Assembly (NCBI GenBank): GCA_028715345.1
Contig: JAQUSB010000013.1
Location: forward strand, 1-45,173
From: Candidatus Omnitrophota bacterium
GTDB lineage: Bacteria; Omnitrophota; Gorgyraeia; 2-01-FULL-45-10
Reading direction: 5' to 3'
Length of the DNA stretch: 45,173 nt
The number at the start of each line of letters is the position of its first letter. Position 1 is the first letter of the stretch. Positions 1-8,993 of this stretch are shown piece after piece. The notes under the pieces were generated by a model, which worked only from the letters and a program-made list of their open reading frames with translations, was not told where the DNA came from and made no database searches. A program made the translations under genes and the position numbers.

Positions 1-3000
1 TATAGCTACCGGTCTTGATAGTCGTTGTGCCGTCGAGATCGAGTTTTTGGCTAGCGCCATTCGTTACGGAGGTTAAGACCGTACCGAATGCGTCTATTAC
101 CGTAGCGTTTGTCGTATAGCTACCGACGGTGAACTGCACGTAGTTGGGTTTACCGTCTTCGCCTGTCGTGCCGTCGGCTATCTTGTTGTAGGACTCTCCT
201 ATAGTCTGCTGTGAATATAACGTACCGTAACTATTGTTTAAACTGGTGGTTGTATACGCTCCGGTCTTTATATCAAAAATACCGGCCGCGCTGTCATAGT
301 ACTTGCCGGTCTCTCCGTTAGTCACAGATTCCCTTATCGTCCCGTATTCATCTACTTGTTTTATGAAAGCGCCGGTGCCATCCGATATCGTCGAATCAAC
401 ATCATGCCGTGAGCCGGTCGCGTATTTACCGACTACGAGTTGCTCCGCCTCCCCATCGCCGTTCGCATCTGCATAAGTATAGCTTTCGCCATCCGTGACT
501 TGCGATTCAAGTATGCCAAAGTTCTCATCGTATACGGATGTCGTGGTATATGCCCCTGAAACGGTTCCCTGGGACAAATTATTGGTAACTCCCGTAGTCA
601 CGCTTGAATACATTACATCGTAGTCGTTATACTGCGAAACCGTCTTATATGTGCCGGAAATCTGTGTCGCGACCTGTTTATTATACTGGGTTCCTTTTGT
701 TACCGTATTCACGAGCCTGTATTTATTGACGGCCGCATCTATGCCATCGATCAAAGTATATAATCCCGACCCGGCCGTAGCCGCTGCAAGCAATAGATCT
801 TTCGCGTCCTGTTCCGTTTGAGCGCCTTCCAGGTTCACACCGGCCAATAGCGCCTCCAACTCTGCACTCGACCCGGCGGAAACCGCTGCCGCCCGTATAG
901 CAGATAAAAATTCATCCTTCGTCATGTAATTATAGTCCGTGACCTGTATCAATAGCGCGGTGCTTTCCGGATCCGTGATCACGCCGAACCTGTTATTTAT
1001 GTCGTATGTCCTGGTCTGCTTTATCCGCGTATTGTCCAAATATGAATAATCGGTCCTGCTGACCGCATACGTGCTCATAGTTTCCGCGTTGTAGCCGTAT
1101 GAATATGTTTTCTGGACCAGCTCCTCTCCTTTGAACCCGCTGTATAAAGATTCGCTGGTAAGTATGTTTTCATGGTTGAATGTTTTTGACTTGGTGAGAG
1201 GCTCGTCCGACAACATAGCGGAATCGGGTTCAGCATAAGAATCGCCGTAATAGTAATAAGTTGTCTGCGCCAGGTGATGCAAGGCATTATACGTAAATGT
1301 CTTCAGGGATATCTCTTCGCCTCTCATGGAATTCGTCTTGGAATAATAGAACGTCTCGCTCTTTATCATGTCATTGGAAGCATCGATTATGGCCTCGCCG
1401 GCGTATGTGATGCTCTTTGACATCGTTATAAAATCGGAATTCGGCTGGGATGTCACGGCATCGGCCCTTATATCGCCGGCGCCGTATTTGTATATAGTGG
1501 TCTCTTTAATGTTGGGGGTTCCGAGAACATAGTTGTATGTGTAATCCGATATTTCATCGCCTGCCGAAGTGGTCGCATCAAAGAAATACTTCGTCTCCGT
1601 TTTCTTATTCGCGTCGTCTTTTATCCCGTCTTTGCCCGGCAATATCGCGCCCTCGGCATCATATTCGGCGGGGTCGACAAGGCCCGTTATGTCGGCTACC
1701 GTGGCTGTGGTTATATAAGTAACAACCCATTCTTTGCGCGATTTAATGGTAGCGCCCGGTTCGGTGGCCCTATTACCGCCTTCATAAATATATACGCTTA
1801 TGTCCCTAACGGCAGTGCCGGTATATGAATACGAATATGTGTAGTTTGCTACTTCGCTCCCGACCGCCGTATCCGGACGGAACGCGTAAAATGTTTCGCT
1901 CTTCCTTACGGCGCCGCTTCTTATAACGTTACCGTCCTCTCCCGTGCGGGCATCGTCCCTGTAGGTAAGGACTCTCGTTTTTCTCGAGTCTCTTATTGAA
2001 TTATTCGGGTCTACGCAAGTGTAAGATGCCCGGACATCTGCGGTTACGCCGTCCGGGTCTTCATAATAATAAACGCTCGTTTCGCGGATAGTCCGGCCGT
2101 CATATGCATAATTCAAAGTGTAGTTCGCTATGGATTGCGGCAGCTGACTGCCGACTATATCTATAACATAAAAAGTTTCGGACTTCAGCCGGGCGTCGGC
2201 TCTCAACTCATATCTGTAAACCAAAGACGCGGGCATATCTTCGGGGTTGTCGGCTTCCGTCCCGAGCATTATTTCGATGAGATCCGGGTAAGTGTCGCCG
2301 TCCGTATCCACGGCCATTAATGCCCTGACGAAATCCTCGGTCGTAGTTACGCCTGTCATGTCTATCCCGGCAAGCAGGTTCAAAAGTTCTGCGTTGTCGC
2401 CCGCTATCACGCTTATAAGCGCATCGCGTATCGCGGTATCGGGCACCTGAGCCAGTATAAGGCGCACCAGGGCCGCGGGCCCGTCTCCGCTTGCGAGTTT
2501 CTTCAATGCGCTAAGGACATCGGCATCCGCAAGTGTACCGTCTGCAATAAGAGATTTGACATTGTCTATGAATCCGCCGAGCGTAGCCGATGTATCCGTC
2601 AAAGCGCTCAATAGGCCCACCGCTGTAGGATACGTATCGATAGCAGTCCCCATCGCCGTCAGCTTATCTTTTAACTCGGTCAACGCCGGCCCGCCGATAA
2701 GCAATATGAGCATATTGAGAAGGTCTTCCGGGCTTTCGAAGCTTTCCAAGTCAAGGCCGAGCAGCATATTTATCAATGCTTTCACCGCAGCCTTGTCGCC
2801 GGATCTTGCTTTGATCAATAAAAGCATAAGCTCTTCGGCCGTATCGACGGTATTGACATCCACGGACACCAATAATGCCAATAGCTCTTCTCCTGCTTCG
2901 GTCAATCCCATCTTAGCTATCACCGCATCGATAAATTCCTGGGCTGTCATGCCAGTAGCGTCTATGCTTTCTATCAGCGCTTTCAGTTCGTCATCCGTTA

Positions 3001-5698
3001 TGTAAGATAAAAGCTCCGTCCTTATGCCGCCTTCGCCGTCTATCGATGTGTATTCGGATATCTTCTTGGTGAGCTTGGAAACGGCTTTCATGAAAAGCGA
3101 TGCGGCGCCGGCTGTCGTGGATAGCTTAGCTATCACTGCATCGATAAATTCCTGGGCTGTCATGCCAGTAGCGTCTATGCTTTCTATCAGCGCTTTCAGT
3201 TCGTCATCCGTTATGTAAGATAAAAGCTCCGTCCTTATGCCGCCTTCGCCGTCTATCGATGTGTATTCGGATATCTTCTTGGTGAGCTTGGAAATCGCTT
3301 TCATGAAAAGCGATGTCAGGGCCGTACCGGAGATCTTGAGCGCGAGAGCGTCTATATATTCTTCTTTCGTCATGCCGGCAGTTATCTTTACCGAAAGGAT
3401 CATGGCTATAACCGCCGCAGATATCTCATCCAGGCCCGCTGCCGCAAGGAGCTTCGCGATCAGGTCTTCTTTCGAAGTAACCGAAGCCATATCGATCGAC
3501 AACAGTATTTCCATAAGCTCCGTGTTGGCCCCGGTAAGCGCCAACAGGCTGGAAACGAGTTTCTCTTTGTCTGCCAGTTCGGCAGGATCCATCGCCAACA
3601 AAGCTTCTAATACGCTCTTAAGCTCCGCGTTGCCTCCGGAAATGAACTCAAGGAACGCGTCCAGGGCTTCCTGCGCCGAAGCGGCGGAGGCCAGATCGAT
3701 GCCAAGGCGCGCCTTTATGAATTCCGCCACCTTCGCCATATCATAATTCCCGCTTCCGTCCAAAAGATCGACTGCGACCAGCGCGTCTCCCCAGTAGGTA
3801 GCGCTCCTTTCCAGGCCGTCCCTTACGGTCGAATCGGCGGCGCGCTTGTTGCCTTTATAAAAATAGACCGTCGTATCTCTTACTGTCTTGCCATCGCTGT
3901 AATACGACAGCGTCACATCCGCCACTTCCTCGCCCCTCTTCGCGGATGAACTAAATTGATACAGCGTTTCGGACTTCTTCCTGGCATCGCCCTTAAGGGT
4001 CCCGTCCTCATTAAGGGCCTCGCCCCAGTAGGTTACGGACCTTTCCATCCTCGCTTCGTTATCGACCTCGCTGGCGCGTTTTTCGCCTTCGTAGACATAC
4101 ACCGTCGTTTCGTTCACGGTCTTGCCGTCCGCCGTGAATACAAGCGTGTAGTCCTGGACCTCTTCACCCTTAAGGCGGCTTTTTGTATCATAAACCGTCT
4201 TGGACTCTATGACGCCCGCGGCCAATTCGCCGGCATCTATTTCGCCGTCATTATTTTTATCGAGGGTGCCGTAATACGTCACGGCGCTTTCCATGCATTC
4301 GGTATAATTGGCATCCGTCGCCCTCTTCCCGTTCTTGTAAAGATATACCGTGGTCTTTGTTACCGTTCCCGATTTGGAAAATATGACCATGTAATCGGCC
4401 GTCTCTTCGTTAGCCAGCCTGTTCGTATCGTCATAAACGAGCATCGACGTCTTCCTGGCGGAACTGAGCTCTTCGTCCGAAAGAACGCCGTCACTGTTTG
4501 TATCGGGGTTGCCCCTGAAAGTTACCTGTTTCGATTTCGAATACCGGTATTCCTCCCCGGAAGTCTCGTTGGCGCGCTTGCCGTTCGCATAGTAATAGAC
4601 CGTCGTATCCGTCGTATACTGCGTGCCCGTAGTCTTGTCGGTATAATAATTTTTGGTATAATCGGCGATCTCTTTATTTTTTTCGCCCGTAAACACGGTG
4701 CGCTGCGTGAGTTCGCCCTCGCCTTCGGTCTCGGAATTCGTTTCGTAGTAAAGGGTCTCTTTGAGGATGTTGTCGGTGTACTTAAAATCGCGCCTCTTGC
4801 TGACCGCTCCGTCTTCGCCGTAATAGACGGTCGTTTTTATATGGTTATCGTCACCCGTCCCTTCGTAGACGCTCTTTTCGACAAGCTTATCGGTGCCGCC
4901 GGAGACATCGTACTTCTTGGTCACGGATATGTCTTTGCCCGAATAGACATAATCTATCCGATACTTGGCCTCGTATTTGCCTTCCGCATTGTTACGATAG
5001 CCTGTATATATTGTCTTAATAAGCTTATTATCACCGGTGCCGTCATAGACTACCGTCATTATCAACCGCTCGGGGTCTATGTCATCGGCGGCGCCGCCGT
5101 GGCCGAGCCAGTATGAAACGCCGTTCTTGTCCTCTTTCTTCGTGGCGTTAGCCATTAACGCGTCTATGTTCATTTTTGTGATATTGTATTTGACGGTCTC
5201 CGACCACGAGTCGTTGGTAGGCGTTGTCGCAGTGTGGGCATCTTCGGTCTGGTCCGGGTCTTCAAGGGTGTATGAAACGCCGCCCGCTCCGGACTGTTTC
5301 TTTTTCAGCTCGATATCTTCGTCTTCGCGCTTAAGGTTATTGCGGAGCATCCACGACAGGTCCTCTTCGGCCTGTTTCTGGCCTATAATCTCTTCGTGTT
5401 TTGCCTGCTGTTCCTGGATGTAACCCGGGGCGAATGAACCGGTCTGTTCTCTGTCGCGGGTGGTCGGAAGGAGCGCTTGTGCTGCCGATTGCTTTTTATT
5501 ATATTCTAAAACATCATAATTCGTAACTTTGGTTTCTTTTGGTTGGGGCAGGTTTTGAACGCTTTCCACAGCTGGTTTACCGAATGTGTAGAAGAGATCC
5601 GCGGACCAGGCTATGTCGTACCAGACAAAAGTCACGACAAGGAAGCTCGCGATGACTTTGAGCCAGATTCTCTTTTTTGGATCCCGCAGTTCGATCAT
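1..5698 (-). CDS. Giant repeat-containing calcium-binding surface protein (3' end outside window)
   Basis: The frame is open from an ATG at 5698 to the left edge, about 1,899 residues with no stop, so the C-terminus is missing. The N-terminus is short and basic (MIELRDPKKR), followed by one hydrophobic segment (about residues 12-32), which suggests a signal or membrane anchor. Residues ~150-650 hold units of roughly 80 residues built on TLxYxxDGKTVRxTTVYxYxGxKRA. Residues ~650-1115 are helical, rich in Leu, Ala and Glu (ELLALL, EEL). Residues ~1130 onward return to YY/VY beta-type repeats. Acidic calcium-loop motifs occur near residues 398 (DTNSDG), 480 (DKNNDGEID), 1128 (DTDGDTYPD) and 1741 (DANGDGEAE). 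Giant repeat proteins of this kind are reported from Omnitrophota and other predatory or symbiotic lineages. Adhesion or surface attachment is inference. It has its own promoter downstream of the efflux operon. Confidence 0.85.
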   Translation of the reverse strand, partial: MIELRDPKKRIWLKVIASFLVVTFVWYDIAWSADLFYTFGKPAVESVQNLPQPKETKVTNYDVLEYNKKQSAAQALLPTTRDREQTGSFAPGYIQEQQAKHEEIIGQKQAEEDLSWMLRNNLKREDEDIELKKKQSGAGGVSYTLEDPDQTEDAHTATTPTNDSWSETVKYNITKMNIDALMANATKKEDKNGVSYWLGHGGAADDIDPERLIMTVVYDGTGDNKLIKTIYTGYRNNAEGKYEAKYRIDYVYSGKDISVTKKYDVSGGTDKLVEKSVYEGTGDDNHIKTTVYYGEDGAVSKRRDFKYTDNILKETLYYETNSETEGEGELTQRTVFTGEKNKEIADYTKNYYTDKTTGTQYTTDTTVYYYANGKRANETSGEEYRYSKSKQVTFRGNPDTNSDGVLSDEELSSARKTSMLVYDDTNRLANEETADYMVIFSKSGTVTKTTVYLYKNGKRATDANYTECMESAVTYYGTLDKNNDGEIDAGELAAGVIESKTVYDTKSRLKGEEVQDYTLVFTADGKTVNETTVYVYEGEKRASEVDNEARMERSVTYWGEALNEDGTLKGDARKKSETLYQFSSSAKRGEEVADVTLSYYSDGKTVRDTTVYFYKGNKRAADSTVRDGLERSATYWGDALVAVDLLDGSGNYDMAKVAEFIKARLGIDLASAASAQEALDAFLEFISGGNAELKSVLEALLAMDPAELADKEKLVSSLLALTGANTELMEILLSIDMASVTSKEDLIAKLLAAAGLDEISAAVIAMILSVKITAGMTKEEYIDALALKISGTALTSLFMKAISKLTKKISEYTSIDGEGGIRTELLSYITDDELKALIESIDATGMTAQEFIDAVIAKLSTTAGAASLFMKAVSKLTKKISEYTSIDGEGGIRTELLSYITDDELKALIESIDATGMTAQEFIDAVIAKMGLTEAGEELLALLVSVDVNTVDTAEELMLLLIKARSGDKAAVKALINMLLGLDLESFESPEDLLNMLILLIGGPALTELKDKLTAMGTAIDTYPTAVGLLSALTDTSATLGGFIDNVKSLIADGTLADADVLSALKKLASGDGPAALVRLILAQVPDTAIRDALISVIAGDNAELLNLLAGIDMTGVTTTEDFVRALMAVDTDGDTYPDLIEIMLGTEADNPEDMPASLVYRYELRADARLKSETFYVIDIVGSQLPQSIANYTLNYAYDGRTIRETSVYYYEDPDGVTADVRASYTCVDPNNSIRDSRKTRVLTYRDDARTGEDGNVIRSGAVRKSETFYAFRPDTAVGSEVANYTYSYSYTGTAVRDISVYIYEGGNRATEPGATIKSRKEWVVTYITTATVADITGLVDPAEYDAEGAILPGKDGIKDDANKKTETKYFFDATTSAGDEISDYTYNYVLGTPNIKETTIYKYGAGDIRADAVTSQPNSDFITMSKSITYAGEAIIDASNDMIKSETFYYSKTNSMRGEEISLKTFTYNALHHLAQTTYYYYGDSYAEPDSAMLSDEPLTKSKTFNHENILTSESLYSGFKGEELVQKTYSYGYNAETMSTYAVSRTDYSYLDNTRIKQTRTYDINNRFGVITDPESTALLIQVTDYNYMTKDEFLSAIRAAAVSAGSSAELEALLAGVNLEGAQTEQDAKDLLLAAATAGSGLYTLIDGIDAAVNKYRLVNTVTKGTQYNKQVATQISGTYKTVSQYNDYDVMYSSVTTGVTNNLSQGTVSGAYTTTSVYDENFGILESQVTDGESYTYADANGDGEAEQLVVGKYATGSRHDVDSTISDGTGAFIKQVDEYGTIRESVTNGETGKYYDSAAGIFDIKTGAYTTTSLNNSYGTLYSQQTIGESYNKIADGTTGEDGKPNYVQFTVGSYTTNATVIDAFGTVLTSVTNGASQKLDLDGTTTIKTGSY
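2912..3315 (-). repeat. Near-perfect tandem duplication inside the giant gene
   Basis: Bases 2912-3102 and 3125-3315 (191 bp each, offset 213 bp = 71 codons) are almost identical. I see one silent-type change near 2922 and a two-base change near 3081/3294. The unit encodes helical sequence including TDDELKALIES and MTAQEFIDAV. The two 22-bp spacers differ. Because the offset is a multiple of three the frame is kept. Confidence 0.9.
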
Positions 5699-5810
5699 CT
5701 TATTTTAACCTTTTTTAATACTTTTTTTAAAGTTAAAGTATGTATCGAAAAAAACAGCTGTACAACAGACGGTTCGCCTATTGAACAACTTAAGAGCACT
5801 TACAGTATAA

Positions 5811-5839
5811 TATATATCATATAATATGCACAGCGTCAA
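5811..5839 (-). promoter_or_regulatory. Sigma-70 promoter of the giant surface protein gene
   Basis: On the minus strand TTGACG (5834-5839) is followed after 17 bp by TATATA (5811-5816), preceded by TGA as an extended -10. The -35 lies 10 bp after the stop codon of the RND pump gene. The predicted start near 5804 leaves an AT-rich leader of about 105 nt with a weak Shine-Dalgarno (AAAGG). I saw no convincing terminator between the two genes, so read-through from the efflux operon is possible. Confidence 0.6.
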
Positions 5840-5848
5840 TAGCAAATA

Positions 5849-8800
5849 TCAGACTTTTTTATATCTTAATTTCCTATTGACCCAAGCACCGATTTCTTCT
5901 GCCATTATGTACGCATTTGGAACGATTAGAAGGGTAAGAATGGTGGATGAAGTAAGTCCGCCCATGACGGTTATTGCCAGCGGGCTCCACAAATTCGAAC
6001 CTTCCTGTTTGCTTATAGCCATAGGTAAAAGGCCCAAAAGTGTTGTGGAGGTCGTCATAAGTATCGGCCTGAGCCTGTCACGCGATGCCAGAACGATCGC
6101 TTTTATGCGATTCATCTTTTTTTTCCTCAAATTATTCGCGTGGTCTATGAGAAGGATCGAATTATTGACCACTATGCCCCCCAGCATTATCATACCCACA
6201 AAAACACCCATGCCTACGGATTTGCTTGTGGCATACAGCGAGATTACCACGCCTATAAGCGCCAGAGGCACCGCCAGCATGATAATCAGCGGCTGGCTGT
6301 ACGATTCGAATAACGACGCGAGGACAAGATATATCAGCACTATGGTGAGTATCAATATCGGCGCGACCTGTTTCTGCGTCGCTATCATCGTCGGATAATT
6401 CCCGCCAAGGCGCCAGAAATAACTTTCCGGAAGGCGCAGGTCCGCCAATACCGTATTCGTCATGGTCGCGGCCTTGCTCAAAGGCATTTTGCCTATGTTG
6501 GCGCTGACCTGTATCATACGCGTCTTGTTCTTCCGCCATACCTCGCTCGGCCCCAGGCCGTATTTAAAATCAGCGACCTGCTCGAGATATATGTTGTCGT
6601 CCTCTTTGTTATTCAGTATGAGTTTATGCACGTCCTTGAACGTCTTGCGGTATTTCTCGTCGAGGCGGGCGATCGTCTCTACTTCGCTCGACGACGTATG
6701 GAATAGCGTCGCCCGCAGGCCACGCATCTGCGCGTGGACGGAATCGGCCACTTCCGTAACCGTCATGTCGAAGAGGCTCGTCTTTATCCTGTCGACTTTC
6801 AGGCCCAGTTCCGGGCGCCCCTCGCGCATCCTTATCTTTGTATCGGTGAATCCTTTGACGGTGCCCAGGCGCGTCGCTATAGAGATCGCTATCTCCCGGA
6901 GTTTCGTGTAATCGTATCCGAACAATTCGATTATGACCTCTTTTGTGCCGACCTCCTGCTCCTCCTCGAAATAAATGAATGCCGGTTTTATTTTTTCCAC
7001 TTTAGGGCGCAGGCTTTCGATGACCTCGGCCACGGACCTTTTCCTGTGCGTAAGGCCTACGAGCTCTACGTACACTTTGCTCGACCACGGCTCGACCCTA
7101 GATGAAAAAGTTTTGACCTCCGGGATCTCTTTGACGAGACTTTCCACCTTTTTCACTATCTTATCGGTAACAGCGAGCTTCGCTCCTGTGGGCAGTTCTA
7201 TAAATATCGTGAATTTATTCTGTTCCGTAGTCCCTAAAAATTCCATCCCGAGCCGGGTAAATAAAAATAGCGATACCAGAAATAGAAGCGCGGCATACAA
7301 CATCACTTTATACCTGTGCTTCATAAAGTACATAACTCCTTTTCGCTGAATATGATACACGTTTTTCAGGAAAACCGTTTTTTCGGGATGTATACGCGTG
7401 CGGGAGACAAGAAGCGGTACTACGGTGATGGCCACAAAAAGAGATATTAGAAGCGAGAACGTAACGGTCCACGCGACGCCGCCGTAAAGCAGTTTTATCT
7501 CCTGCCCTACAAAGACCATCGGCAAAAATACGGAAACGTGGGTAAGGGTGCCTGCAAGTATCGCTATCCATACTTCTTCCGTTCCTTCTATCGCCGCCGG
7601 TATGCCCTGTAAGCCTGTCTCGTGCTTATGCACGATGTTCTCGAATACGACTATCGCGTTATCGACGAGCATTCCGACGCCCAGCGCCAGGCCGAACAAT
7701 GTCATAAAGTTGAGCGAAAGCTTCATCGCCCACATGAGTATGAACGTGATGATGACCGATACCGGTATGGCGGATGACACTATGGCGACGGGACGCACCC
7801 TCCCGATGGCAACAAATGCCACGCACATAGCGAATATGACCGGATAGAGCAAAATGACCGGCATAACAACTACCGCGCAAAGAAGCGCCGCCACACCTAT
7901 GAGCATCTTCTTGCCCAGGGGCATCAAAAATATCGTAAGGACGAGCATTACCAGGGCCGCGCCCCTGAGCAGCGCGTCCCTCAGGTTGTCTATTGCGCTT
8001 TTTATGAAATTCGCCTGGTTCGAGGTAATGACAAGTTGTATGTCTTTCGGTATGACCCATTTCAGCCTTTCGACTTCCTTTTCGATCTCGGCGGCGACTT
8101 TTATGGTATTGGCGGTAGATTCTTTCTGGATATATATTGAAACTACCGGCCGGACATTCACCCTGGCGTAACCGGTAGGATCCAGGTAGGAATCGAGGAC
8201 ATTGGCGACATCCTTTAATCTCACCATCGTCCCGTCGGGAAGCGCGGAAACGGGTACGTTCTTTATATCGTCTATGGTCGCGTAAAGGCCTATCGTCCTT
8301 ATGATATATTTTTCTCTGTTTTTCTCTATGTCGCCGGAAAGCAGGTTAAGGTTATTCTGCGAAACGGCGCTTATGACCTTTTCCAATGACAAGCCGTACG
8401 CGGCCATCTTTCTCTGGTCGGCTTCTATCAATATCTTGCGCTCGCGGCCGCCCGCGACCTCGGCATCGGCGACGCCGCTTATGCGTTTCATAACTTCACG
8501 GACATTTTCATCGACGATCTTACGTATCTCTTCGGTCGATCTCCTCAGGCTCGTAGCAGCTATGATAACTATGGGAACGTCGGAGCGTTTGAATTGCGCT
8601 ATGATAGGTTTCTCGATCTCTTTGGGCAGCTTGTTCTTTACCCTGGCAAATTTTTCTCTCACTTCGAGGGCGGCAAATTCCATGTTTATGCCGGGTTCGA
8701 AACTCAATACCACCGTCGATTCGCCTTCCTTGGAGATCGACAGCATCTCTTCCAGGTGGCTTACCGTCCCCACCGCCTCCTCGACGGGTTTAGAGACCAG

Positions 8801-8986
8801 CGCCTCGACTTCCGTCGGAGGAATGCCGCCGCGCACTTCGATAATTATGCTTATTTCGCCGAAACTTATGTTGGGGTATAATTCTACCGGCAGCAAGGTC
8901 AGGGAGATGATGCCCAGGAGGATGAGGGTGGTGTATATCATGAGCATCGTGATGGGGCGTTTTATAGAAAAAGTTGGAAGGCTCAT
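5849..8986 (-). CDS. RND efflux pump permease with extra membrane hairpin
   Basis: Inner-membrane proton-driven pump of the AcrB/MdtC superfamily, 1,045 residues. An ATG at 8986 is chosen because MSLPTFSIKRP aligns with the start of the neighbouring pump (MNLARFSIERP); an upstream ATG at 9064 would overlap that gene by 71 bp. Visible landmarks are the first membrane helix (residues ~10-30), porter-domain KPVEEAVGTV, the TM4 proton-relay motif GMLVDNAIVVFEN, a second porter half and a C-terminal membrane bundle ending in GGLTSSTILTLLIVPNAY. The relay has Asp-Asn where AcrB has Asp-Asp. Odd feature: between the equivalents of TM2 and TM3 (residues ~355-397) there are about 42 extra hydrophobic residues, enough for two helices, absent from the sister pump. 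The gene lies 7 bp after that pump and is last in the operon. Confidence 0.93.
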   Translation of the reverse strand: MSLPTFSIKRPITMLMIYTTLILLGIISLTLLPVELYPNISFGEISIIIEVRGGIPPTEVEALVSKPVEEAVGTVSHLEEMLSISKEGESTVVLSFEPGINMEFAALEVREKFARVKNKLPKEIEKPIIAQFKRSDVPIVIIAATSLRRSTEEIRKIVDENVREVMKRISGVADAEVAGGRERKILIEADQRKMAAYGLSLEKVISAVSQNNLNLLSGDIEKNREKYIIRTIGLYATIDDIKNVPVSALPDGTMVRLKDVANVLDSYLDPTGYARVNVRPVVSIYIQKESTANTIKVAAEIEKEVERLKWVIPKDIQLVITSNQANFIKSAIDNLRDALLRGAALVMLVLTIFLMPLGKKMLIGVAALLCAVVVMPVILLYPVIFAMCVAFVAIGRVRPVAIVSSAIPVSVIITFILMWAMKLSLNFMTLFGLALGVGMLVDNAIVVFENIVHKHETGLQGIPAAIEGTEEVWIAILAGTLTHVSVFLPMVFVGQEIKLLYGGVAWTVTFSLLISLFVAITVVPLLVSRTRIHPEKTVFLKNVYHIQRKGVMYFMKHRYKVMLYAALLFLVSLFLFTRLGMEFLGTTEQNKFTIFIELPTGAKLAVTDKIVKKVESLVKEIPEVKTFSSRVEPWSSKVYVELVGLTHRKRSVAEVIESLRPKVEKIKPAFIYFEEEQEVGTKEVIIELFGYDYTKLREIAISIATRLGTVKGFTDTKIRMREGRPELGLKVDRIKTSLFDMTVTEVADSVHAQMRGLRATLFHTSSSEVETIARLDEKYRKTFKDVHKLILNNKEDDNIYLEQVADFKYGLGPSEVWRKNKTRMIQVSANIGKMPLSKAATMTNTVLADLRLPESYFWRLGGNYPTMIATQKQVAPILILTIVLIYLVLASLFESYSQPLIIMLAVPLALIGVVISLYATSKSVGMGVFVGMIMLGGIVVNNSILLIDHANNLRKKKMNRIKAIVLASRDRLRPILMTTSTTLLGLLPMAISKQEGSNLWSPLAITVMGGLTSSTILTLLIVPNAYIMAEEIGAWVNRKLRYKKV

Positions 8987-8993
8987 ATAAAAC

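Noticed and set aside
2912-3315. CRISPR-like or mobile repeat interpretation of the tandem repeats in the giant gene
   Set aside because: Units are long (191 bp), in frame, only two in number and lie within a coding sequence. There are no spacers of uniform length and no cas genes.
3956-5116. 386-codon plus-strand open frame (and others at 2556-3746) opposite the giant gene
   Set aside because: They are antisense to a continuous minus-strand frame whose translation has clear protein repeats and calcium motifs. The plus-strand products are hydrophobic or Ser-rich mirror sequences without domains or ribosome sites.
5750-5765. Terminator of the RND operon at the ACAGCTGT palindrome with adjacent T-run
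   Set aside because: The stem is only four base pairs with no loop. It lies inside the predicted leader of the giant gene rather than directly after the pump gene.
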